The notes beneath the pieces were generated by a model. It saw only the letters and a program-made list of their open reading frames with translations. It was not told the DNA's origin and searched no databases. Made by a program: the position numbers and the translations under genes. From a virus, in the IMG/VR virus record IMGVR_UViG_3300027852_000140, positions 1 to 28,926 of that record: 28,926 nucleotides of DNA. One strand, written 5' to 3'. Of this stretch, positions 20,935 to 27,682 are shown in pieces (positions within the stretch are counted from its first letter, which is position 1; every line of letters begins with the position of its first letter).

Positions 20935-20942
20935 TTTATAAA
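20935..20942 (-). promoter_or_regulatory. TATA box of the protease/capsid operon
   Basis: TTTATAAA nine bases after the stop of the upstream gene and 59 bases before the start at 20876, giving a leader of about 33 bases. Confidence 0.65.
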
Positions 20943-20951
20943 TTTATGGAA

Positions 20952-21269
20952 CTACTCGTAAAAGATTTGAATTGGTTTTAATGGTCTTTTTTCAGAAACT
21001 GAACCGATAATTTCAATAGAGATTGGACCGGCAGAAATAAATTTATCATAAACTGAACCCTCAACAATTACATCGAGTGGTTTATAACAATCCGATTCTT
21101 TAAACTCTCTATTCATAAATACTTCTCCCTCGCTTGTAGATAATTTTATTGTAAGTGGTGCTGAATCTTCAAGCTCAACAAATACTTTTAATATTTTTCC
21201 AGTAATTATTTCTTTAGTTATATATTCTCCTTGTTCTTTAAATTCTGGTGTTTTATATATCTGTATCAT
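20952..21269 (-). CDS. Small beta-rich virion-associated protein
   Basis: A 105-residue protein, almost all strands (ITGKILKVFVELEDSAPLTI, then GSVYDKFISAGPISIEIIGS). The frame is open further upstream inside the previous gene, but the ATG right after its stop (TAAAATG) with AAAGGAG before it is the real start. It closes the decoration-type run before the protease/capsid promoter. The small, all-beta shape suits a capsid or fibre accessory; no family recognised. Confidence 0.55.
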   Translation of the reverse strand: MIQIYKTPEFKEQGEYITKEIITGKILKVFVELEDSAPLTIKLSTSEGEVFMNREFKESDCYKPLDVIVEGSVYDKFISAGPISIEIIGSVSEKRPLKPIQIFYE

Positions 21270-21270
21270 T

Positions 21271-22008
21271 TTAAATTGTCTCCTTTCTATAAAGCTCAAA
21301 ACTAACATACCCATTTGAATCATTATCTGTATCAGGTGCATCAATTTCTAACCTAATTAAATAACCAACAGGCAAAGCATTTTCTTGGGCTTCCTCTGTG
21401 TTTAATTCATCTCCCATTGGACAAGTTCCTTGAATTAAATGGTGTAAAACATATCTACTTACATTCTGCTCAACAGGCATAGGTCCAACAATTTCACCAG
21501 AAGGTAATTTTATATAACCACCGACCGGACATATAATATCCATATTACAAAATGTGGTTTTTTTAGCATTATGAAAATAAACACAACCTTCCTTTATCCA
21601 AACTTCTTCTTTGAATGAAATATCAACGTGCTTCTTTTTTCTTCCAGGATAAGCAGTAACATCATTATAATTATTTGAAAAATCCCACGCTGCAAGTTGT
21701 CCTTCACCAATGGTTGTTTCTGAATCTCCCCTCATAGTGAAACAGGTTTTAGTATTTGGTGGTCTTGAACTTGAAACCACACCCATTTTACCATTTGCAT
21801 TATTAAATACACTTGTTTTTGCTGTACCATGGTAATTGGTTTCATAATCAACAGTTTCAACTGATGCATCTTTATTTAATTCACAACTAAAAACAATATT
21901 ATTTGCAATAATAGTCAAATAATATGAGCTTGTTGTTTGAATCTCCATGTGCTTTGCCCCATAATTATTTATGAGTGTTTTAAAATCTATCCATTTAATT
22001 TCCATCAT
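21271..22008 (-). CDS. Virion protein with module shared with the neighbouring gene
   Basis: A 245-residue protein. Residues 6-58 (W--DFK through VDYETN) match residues 13-65 of the 22005-23555 product with the same spacing between the Trp and the DYETN, so both begin with the same domain. The middle and end hold many Cys (KEGCVYFHNAKKTTFCNM, then GTCPMGDE) and a NDSNGYVSFELYR end. It overlaps the previous gene as ATGATG, with the SD GGAGG in front. Probably a surface or fibre protein of the virion. Confidence 0.55.
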   Translation of the reverse strand: MMEIKWIDFKTLINNYGAKHMEIQTTSSYYLTIIANNIVFSCELNKDASVETVDYETNYHGTAKTSVFNNANGKMGVVSSSRPPNTKTCFTMRGDSETTIGEGQLAAWDFSNNYNDVTAYPGRKKKHVDISFKEEVWIKEGCVYFHNAKKTTFCNMDIICPVGGYIKLPSGEIVGPMPVEQNVSRYVLHHLIQGTCPMGDELNTEEAQENALPVGYLIRLEIDAPDTDNDSNGYVSFELYRKETI

Positions 22009-23555
22009 CTAACCTCCCTAAAAGTCATAGCACCATAAGCACTTAAATTGTTACTCAATGGCGTTATTGTTACAACAAACTCATCAACTCTTGCATCAAT
22101 ATTACTTCCTAATTTTAAAGCAGTTTTTATTTGGGTTGCAAATGAACTTTCTTTTGTTCCATAACCACTTGTAATCAAAGTTCCATTGCTCACTATATTT
22201 GTGTTTGTACCCAAAGCTATTTGTGCAGTAGAATCATTTATATTATTCCAAGTAAAAACACCAGTAACATCAGGATTTAAATATAATTCCCATAAAAAAT
22301 TATCGGCAGTGCTTACTAAAACACTCAAAGATAAAATATCGATTATTATGTTTGGTCTTCCATTATCTAATCTTAATCCCATTAAAGCATATCTTGTCCC
22401 ACTTGAGTTTGCACTTAATTTTGTATTTCCAGTATTAAAACTTCTTTCAGTTCCAAGAACATTTAAACTTCCCTCAGAATTTACTGATGCACAAATATGA
22501 GTCATGTTTCCAGAGCCAGCACCATTTTGTCTGATCTCCCACCTCAAAGGTTGATTTGGACTACTCATATAAACTTTAGAAGTTATATTTGCATGAACAC
22601 TTTGGTGAAAATAATGTATCATTCCATCCACAACTATTCCCCATCTCACTCTTCCAACACCTAACCATTCAAAATCTTTTATAAATATTTGATTTTTTGA
22701 CCAATCAATATTAATTCCACTTGGACCTGTTCCATCAAGTTTATCTATATTCCAATTAAGTTGGGTTGTTTTTTCTGTTTGTATTCCTGATCTATAAATA
22801 TTAATTGAAACATCCCCACCAGAACTTTCCACCCACAATCCATCTAAATCTTGAGTGTGTGGTTCTGCTGTTGAGCTAGAATAATAACCGAGTCTTTTAG
22901 TAATATTTGTTTCAGGTTGGAAATTATATGCAGTCATAAAAATTAATTGAGATTTTCCAGATTGATAATTAGTTCTCTGAAATGTTTGCCTTATTGCCCA
23001 ATCACCATCCGCTAATGTTGACATTGTAACCGAAGCTTCATTTGTATTATATACTGAGGTTGCAGTTCCAAATAATTCTGTATCAATAAATAAAGGATCA
23101 TCATCATTTAATAATTTAATATCAAGCAGGCTGGTAACTTCTGAAACTCTCAACCTGTCAAATGCATCAATGTTTGGACCATCAGCAAAACTAATTGGCT
23201 GATTTGAAACTGGTGCTATTGATGCATCAACTAATAATCTATTATCTACTGATACCTCAGCCAAATTTCCAGACAATACTCCCTCAATTTTCATTTGACC
23301 TGGAGTGGTTGAAACCACATTTACATCAACCTCAGTTTTTTCATTGGCTGTTGGTTGAAAATTAGTCTCATAATCAATTCCATCTGCTGATGTTTTAGTA
23401 ATTGATACTCTATATAAATCAGTATTTTCTGTAAAAAATAATGTGTATTCTCCACCGAGTAAAGATAACTCTTGAATTTTACTTTGTTTCAAAAGTAATC
23501 TAGCTTTAAAATCTGCCCATGCAGTAACTCCCTCAAAATCTTTTATTTGTGCCAT
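22005..23555 (-). CDS. Virion structural protein of a widespread phage type
   Basis: A 516-residue beta-rich protein. Residues 1-65 carry the module shared with the next gene. The middle has segments seen in many phage structural proteins: DAFDRLRVSEVTSLLDIK, then GDWAIRQTFQRTNYQSGKSQ, and NQIFIKDFEWLGVGRVRWG. The C-terminal half continues with LRWEIRQNG and a helix near the end. Placed between portal and protease it is likely to be a decoration or fibre protein of the head. Biochemical function is not known from sequence. Confidence 0.6.
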   Translation of the reverse strand: MAQIKDFEGVTAWADFKARLLLKQSKIQELSLLGGEYTLFFTENTDLYRVSITKTSADGIDYETNFQPTANEKTEVDVNVVSTTPGQMKIEGVLSGNLAEVSVDNRLLVDASIAPVSNQPISFADGPNIDAFDRLRVSEVTSLLDIKLLNDDDPLFIDTELFGTATSVYNTNEASVTMSTLADGDWAIRQTFQRTNYQSGKSQLIFMTAYNFQPETNITKRLGYYSSSTAEPHTQDLDGLWVESSGGDVSINIYRSGIQTEKTTQLNWNIDKLDGTGPSGINIDWSKNQIFIKDFEWLGVGRVRWGIVVDGMIHYFHQSVHANITSKVYMSSPNQPLRWEIRQNGAGSGNMTHICASVNSEGSLNVLGTERSFNTGNTKLSANSSGTRYALMGLRLDNGRPNIIIDILSLSVLVSTADNFLWELYLNPDVTGVFTWNNINDSTAQIALGTNTNIVSNGTLITSGYGTKESSFATQIKTALKLGSNIDARVDEFVVTITPLSNNLSAYGAMTFREVR

Positions 23556-23556
23556 T

Positions 23557-24105
23557 TTATACTAAATAACCTACCCATCCAGCCGACCAAGCTAAACCTG
23601 ATAAACCTTCTATTCTTTGAATTTGAATTATTGCTCCAGCTGCAAAACTTCCATAAGGTGTTTCTGTTGGTAACACTAAACCACCAAAAGAATTTGCTCC
23701 AGATGAAACTGGAATATCAACCAAAGCAACCCCATTATGTTGTAATTGTGCAATAATATCTGCACTTCTTGTTGATGCCCATACACTTGTAATAAATAAT
23801 GTTTTTCCTGCAGGAACTGTATAGTTTGCTTTTATAGAATCTACAGTATTATGGGTGGAAGCAATAACCACATCATTTGGTTCAACACTTGTAACTCCAG
23901 CATCCACCAATAATCTTTTTTGACCGCTACCATTTATAATTACATTGGCTTCTTCTCCGGTCACCGGGTCCATAATTGTAATTTTCCCAATATCTACATC
24001 ACCATTCAAAACAGCGTTAACTCTTATAGAATCATTTATTGGATCAAATGCTTTTTTAATACAAGTTGATTGACTAAATCCTTTTGTAAATCCAGTATCT
24101 GCCAT
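23557..24105 (-). CDS. Beta-rich virion protein
   Basis: A 182-residue protein. A short N-terminal helix-free segment leads into strands (VNAVLNGDVDIGKITI), then a QKRLLVDAGV motif that resembles NRLLVDASI in the next gene, and a C-terminal beta half (IAQLQHNGVALVDIPV, then PYGSFAAGAIIQI). It starts after an SD (AAAGGAGGATTAATAAATG), stronger than most in this genome. Probably part of the head-surface module with the two genes after it. Confidence 0.6.
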   Translation of the reverse strand: MADTGFTKGFSQSTCIKKAFDPINDSIRVNAVLNGDVDIGKITIMDPVTGEEANVIINGSGQKRLLVDAGVTSVEPNDVVIASTHNTVDSIKANYTVPAGKTLFITSVWASTRSADIIAQLQHNGVALVDIPVSSGANSFGGLVLPTETPYGSFAAGAIIQIQRIEGLSGLAWSAGWVGYLV

Positions 24106-24108
24106 TTA

Positions 24109-26334
24109 TTAATCCTCCTTTGGTCTTGCTGTAAATATATGTCTTGTGTTTGGATGAGTGATTGGTGATTGTGGGTTCACAGTCCAATCTGATGAAACTT
24201 TATTAGCTTCAATAGCATTAACATACTCGCCCCAACTTACTCCTCCTTTCGTTTGGCTTTTAGCACCTTTCGACATTTTAGTGGTTCTTTTATCACTTGG
24301 GCCTACATGTTCAAATAAAAAATTATCAAGTCCTTTTTTTTCGTATTGGGTTAATCTTGCAGCTTCTGAAACTTTTGTTGTCTCAGTTCTAACAATAGTA
24401 TTTAATTGATTTTCGGATGCATCAACACTTTCCCCCAATTCTTTTGATAATTTATCTGGATCTATTTCTCCAGCATCAAAATGTTCTTGAATTTTAGATC
24501 TTAAATTATTTGATGTTTCTTCAGATAAATTACTAAATGCTTTATTCCATGTTGGATCTTGTTTAATATTTTCCACAACTGCTTTATCTGCATCACTCAT
24601 TGAAAACTTTTCACCAATTAATTTGGATTCTTTTTCTGCAGCTTTAGAGTAAATTGCTTTCATTTGATTTGCAGCTTTCTTTTTTAGATTTTTATTTAAT
24701 TTCTCTTCTGCTGCCTTAGTAAATTTATTCATGGCCAATTTAGTTAATTTTTTACCAAGCAAACCACCAGTCAAAACTTTTAATTCTTTCATCAAATTAT
24801 TCTCGAATTGTTCTTGGAGTGATTTTGGGACTTGATCCTTTGCTTCTTTTGGTTGATCTACTTTTTTTACTAAAGAAATATTAGATTTTTTTACTTTACC
24901 CTGGAAAACTGGTAAAGGTGGAACTGCATTTAAATCTGGTTTTTCTAAATCACCATCATTGATAATAAATTCACCTTCTTCATATCTAACATTAACACCC
25001 AAAGAAACTAACTTTTCAGCATTAGCAATCTTTTTTGCCATTAAATCAATTTCATAAGTTTGGTCCTCTTCCTTAGAAGATTTTAATTTAATTTCATAAT
25101 CAGTGATCCCCATTTGTTGAAATATCCATGGCAATACTTTTTCATTATACATTGTTTGCCTAACTTCAACAGCTCTATTTGTAACTTTAATTTGGAGACC
25201 TTCATTATTTAATCCACCTCCTCCAGTTGTATCATTATTAAAAACATTACTCACACCATAAAAGGCTGCTATTGTTCTTCTAATTTCATCCCTTACCTGA
25301 GTATATTGCATCTCATTTAAAGGTTTCATCATGTCAACAAATTCAATTAATTTTTTACCATCGGCATTATTAACCGGGATTGGATGAATTGCAGTTGGGT
25401 TTCTTGAAACTTTTTGCCTTAGAACTTTCCACCATTTAAGAATTGTATCATAATTAGTAGTATTAACAAATAAAAGACTCCTTGGTTGTCTCTCGCTTTT
25501 ATCATAATATTTTTCAATAGTATAATCCATTCCAATCATAGACATAACTTTATTATAAAGTGGTCTAATTGGTGAATGTCCTCTTGTTAAACTTGGTTCG
25601 TGTAACGATTGATGGATGATCTCTGAAGAGTTATAATATTTCCAAGTGGTTCCAGATCTAATTCTAAAATGTGCTTCCATGTTTTGTTGATTAGTGTTAG
25701 CATTCCATTTATCATAAGTCATTATACTTCTATCCTCAATATCAAAATAAATCTGTTTATTGTTAATGTCATGCCCTAGTTTATTGTCTTTGGAGAATAA
25801 GAAATCTACAAACAATGGACTCACCCTAAAAAACTCTTGAACCTCACCACCAATAATTTTACCTTTAGAATCTAAGAAATAATTTTTAGCTAGAACACCA
25901 AAACCATCATCAAAAATATCTACATCCTTCCCAAATTGCATAAACACTTCAGATAAAGATTGGTTGTTACCATTAGCTCTATGGATAAATCCTTCTGCCA
26001 ATTCTTTTTGGTCAACACTTGGGTTTTCTACAATAGGCAGTATATCATAACCTGCTCTAAAAACTTCAGAATTTACTTTACCAATAGATAATCTTAATTC
26101 TGCAGAATATAAATAAAGTTCGTATAATTGATGTTCACTATAAGGAAAATAATTTTGAGATAATACTCCTTCGTTTGTGAATTGATCTATATTTTGGTCA
26201 GGTCTCCCTGATGAAAAAACTTCTTGAATTTCCAGAACTTTTTTAATTTGTTCAGGATCTTCAAGGACCATTGCTTTTTTCGTGTCAACTATTTTCAAGT
26301 CACTTATTTTCTTAAAGGATTTTAGGATGCCCAT
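24109..26334 (-). CDS. Portal protein fused to MuF-like head morphogenesis domain
   Basis: A 741-residue protein. The first 450 residues are a portal: EHQLYELYLYSAELRLSIGK, then DDGFGVLAKNYFLDSKGKI, HEPSLTRGHSPIRPLYNKV, and RRTIAAFYGVSNVF followed by NNEGLQIKVTNRAVEVRQ. A Lys-rich helical linker leads to a MuF-type domain in the last 130 residues (NTIVRTETTKVSEAARLTQY, then GGVSWGEYVNAI and SPITHPNTRHIFTA). MuF proteins are minor capsid proteins near the portal. The frame extends seven codons upstream, but the ATG at 26334 has the AAAAATGG context and suits the TATA box at 26364; the longer start would fall inside the promoter. Confidence 0.8.
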   Translation of the reverse strand: MGILKSFKKISDLKIVDTKKAMVLEDPEQIKKVLEIQEVFSSGRPDQNIDQFTNEGVLSQNYFPYSEHQLYELYLYSAELRLSIGKVNSEVFRAGYDILPIVENPSVDQKELAEGFIHRANGNNQSLSEVFMQFGKDVDIFDDGFGVLAKNYFLDSKGKIIGGEVQEFFRVSPLFVDFLFSKDNKLGHDINNKQIYFDIEDRSIMTYDKWNANTNQQNMEAHFRIRSGTTWKYYNSSEIIHQSLHEPSLTRGHSPIRPLYNKVMSMIGMDYTIEKYYDKSERQPRSLLFVNTTNYDTILKWWKVLRQKVSRNPTAIHPIPVNNADGKKLIEFVDMMKPLNEMQYTQVRDEIRRTIAAFYGVSNVFNNDTTGGGGLNNEGLQIKVTNRAVEVRQTMYNEKVLPWIFQQMGITDYEIKLKSSKEEDQTYEIDLMAKKIANAEKLVSLGVNVRYEEGEFIINDGDLEKPDLNAVPPLPVFQGKVKKSNISLVKKVDQPKEAKDQVPKSLQEQFENNLMKELKVLTGGLLGKKLTKLAMNKFTKAAEEKLNKNLKKKAANQMKAIYSKAAEKESKLIGEKFSMSDADKAVVENIKQDPTWNKAFSNLSEETSNNLRSKIQEHFDAGEIDPDKLSKELGESVDASENQLNTIVRTETTKVSEAARLTQYEKKGLDNFLFEHVGPSDKRTTKMSKGAKSQTKGGVSWGEYVNAIEANKVSSDWTVNPQSPITHPNTRHIFTARPKED

Positions 26335-26363
26335 TTTTACTAATAAGACTCTCAAGACACATA

Positions 26364-26371
26364 TTTATAAA
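26364..26371 (-). promoter_or_regulatory. TATA box of the portal operon
   Basis: TTTATAAA 30 bases before the chosen ATG at 26334, which supports a leader of a few bases and the shorter start. Confidence 0.65.
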
Positions 26372-26380
26372 TGTTATTTA

Positions 26381-26866
26381 TTATTTTGTAATTGTTTTTC
26401 CAATTTCCTTATTGGCAGCAACATAAACTTCTTTCCATTTTTGTGCATCTACTTTTTGTAATTCAATAGTTTCTAATTGGTTCTTATACTTTGTATAGTG
26501 CTCAAATTTATCTAATAAATCTTTATATTTTGTGTAATCTTCAAGAGTAAACCCACCCAATTCATTTTGGAATTTATCAATAATCGGTCTTAATTGTTTT
26601 TGAGCTTCTTTAATTCTTTTCATGTTCTCATTAAATTTCTTAATGATCTTATTAAAGTTTTTCAAATCAACATATTCAACCCAATGTTGTTCAAGAGGTT
26701 CTCCATCCTCACCGATTACATGTCTTACTTTTGTAAATTTACAAAGGTTATCTTCAGTTAATGAAAATAAATATTCTTTATCTTCTCCTGCAGCTATTTT
26801 CTCTTTTATCATATCAGTAATAGGTTTTACTGATTTTAGGTCTAGGTTTGATTTTGTTTTAGTCAT
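26381..26866 (-). CDS. Coiled-coil protein upstream of the portal
   Basis: A 161-residue Lys/Glu-rich protein. Residues 40-75 look like a small beta segment (LCKFTKVRHVIGEDGEPL). From about 75 to 150 it is helical with coiled-coil spacing (KIIKKFNENMKRIKEAQK, then KDLLDKFEHYTKYKNQLE). It overlaps the Tad2-like gene's end by eight bases (ATGACTAA). A small terminase or scaffold is unlikely from the sequence. Function unknown; probably late. Confidence 0.55.
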   Translation of the reverse strand: MTKTKSNLDLKSVKPITDMIKEKIAAGEDKEYLFSLTEDNLCKFTKVRHVIGEDGEPLEQHWVEYVDLKNFNKIIKKFNENMKRIKEAQKQLRPIIDKFQNELGGFTLEDYTKYKDLLDKFEHYTKYKNQLETIELQKVDAQKWKEVYVAANKEIGKTITK

Positions 26867-27122
26867 TTATTTTTTCTTCTCTAATTTCCCAACTTCCAGA
26901 ATTAAAATCAATCTGGCTTGGTGTCCATGGTCCTTTTTCAAAAACCCAACCACCATCAACAAATGTTCCTGAGTTCATTACAATATATGGAATTGTCATT
27001 AAACTATTTTTATCTGGTCTCTGTAATGTTAAATACATAACTTTATCTTCAAAACCATTCCAATTTGTGTTGGTGATTTGTTTGCCTTGTCTTAAAAAAA
27101 TCAAAGCCTCCTCAATTAACAT
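26859..27122 (-). CDS. DUF2829 / Tad2-like protein, candidate anti-defence protein
   Basis: An 87-residue protein with the whole DUF2829 outline: EEALIFLRQGKQITNTNW, then WNG, VMYLTLQRPDKNSLMTIPY, PYIVM, GPWTPSQIDF and a terminal SGSWEI. Tad2 of phages belongs to DUF2829 and disables Thoeris by binding its cyclic ADP-ribose-type signal; many DUF2829 members are untested, so the role here is inference. The open frame reaches 27161 inside the previous gene; the ATG at 27122 (TAAAATG) is the start. It is in a four-gene group between terminase and portal with its own promoter. Confidence 0.7.
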   Translation of the reverse strand: MLIEEALIFLRQGKQITNTNWNGFEDKVMYLTLQRPDKNSLMTIPYIVMNSGTFVDGGWVFEKGPWTPSQIDFNSGSWEIREEKIND

Positions 27123-27123
27123 T

Positions 27124-27354
27124 TTAAAATTGAGGTTCTTGTGTTTCTTCTGCTGGAACATCTTCAGTAGTTTCAGCTGTAACTTCTTCAGCTATTTCAG
27201 CTTCTTCAATTACTTCTTCACAAATATATGATTTATGAGATTCTGAATTTTGACTGTTTAAAACATTCAAAATATTTTCTGCTGATTGTGCATCTTCAAC
27301 AACAACACCAATTTCTTCTATTACTTTTCTTTCACAAATTATTTTAAATACCAT
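27124..27354 (-). CDS. Acidic-tailed small protein
   Basis: A 76-residue protein. The first 45 residues look alpha/beta (FKIICERKVIEEIGVVVEDA, then a helix AENILNVLN). The rest is acidic and Thr-rich (EEVIEEAEIAEEVTAETTED), probably disordered. It starts one base after the small ribbon-helix-helix-like gene's stop (TAAAATGG) and ends one base before the Tad2-like start. The family is not recognised. Acidic partner proteins are often anti-restriction or inhibitory proteins; this is only a suggestion. Confidence 0.55.
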   Translation of the reverse strand: MVFKIICERKVIEEIGVVVEDAQSAENILNVLNSQNSESHKSYICEEVIEEAEIAEEVTAETTEDVPAEETQEPQF

Positions 27355-27355
27355 T

Positions 27356-27481
27356 TTATATTTTTAATTGGAGTAATTTTTTATATAGTGCAGCATGAGT
27401 CTTAACATTAAATGTTGACATTAAATATTTTTCTCTGTCAACTTGTTCAGGACTTAGTCTTGCTCTAATTCTTCTCTCCAT
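27356..27481 (-). CDS. 41-residue ribbon-helix-helix-like protein
   Basis: A short basic protein not easily seen by length cut-offs. The order strand (RRIRARLSPEQ), helix (VDREKYLMSTF), turn, helix (THAALYKKLLQLK) is that of ribbon-helix-helix (CopG/Arc) repressors. The TATA box at 27502-27511 is 21 to 30 bases upstream, and the stop sits in TAAAATGG with the next gene, so it opens a four-gene operon that includes the Tad2-like gene. It is a candidate for autoregulation of that operon (inference). Confidence 0.55.
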   Translation of the reverse strand: MERRIRARLSPEQVDREKYLMSTFNVKTHAALYKKLLQLKI

Positions 27482-27682
27482 GGTTATATTCTTATGAGTC
27501 TTTTTTATATACTTATGGGTACATTTTAAAAATAAAGCTTACAAAATTATTTAAATAAATAATATAAAATTAATTTAGAAGATAATCTTTTGCCTTGAGT
27601 AAGCATTAGTGATTCTTCTACCTTTCAATTTGTTTAAACTATATTTGCCTATGATAATATTTACTAAGAGTAAAATTTCTTA
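27482..27682. other. 201-base gap between terminase and the small-gene operon
   Basis: It holds the TATA box and, next to the terminase stop, about 140 bases in which I see no supported gene. A frame without ATG or GTG runs from 27590 to about 27680 on the minus strand (ends in KLKGRRITNAYSRQKIIF) and looks non-random, but has no start and a stop in front. T-rich sequence around 27528-27537 could end the terminase transcript. Confidence 0.4.
27502..27511 (-). promoter_or_regulatory. TATA box of the small-gene/Tad2-like operon
   Basis: The coding strand reads TATATAAAAA, 21 to 30 bases before the ATG at 27481, so a leaderless start is expected. It differs from the common octamer by one base. 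Confidence 0.6.

Noticed and set aside
26335-26355. Seven-codon longer start of the portal gene
   Set aside because: It begins only nine bases from the TATA box, inside the promoter; the ATG at 26334 has the usual start context.
26381-26866. Small terminase subunit
   Set aside because: It lies on the wrong side of the large subunit, is coiled-coil with no DNA-binding helix-turn-helix, and matches no small-terminase pattern that I can see.
27590-27680. Frame ending in a basic, coding-like peptide after the terminase gene
   Set aside because: No ATG, GTG or TTG near its beginning and a stop directly before it; it might be a remnant, but there is no evidence of what.
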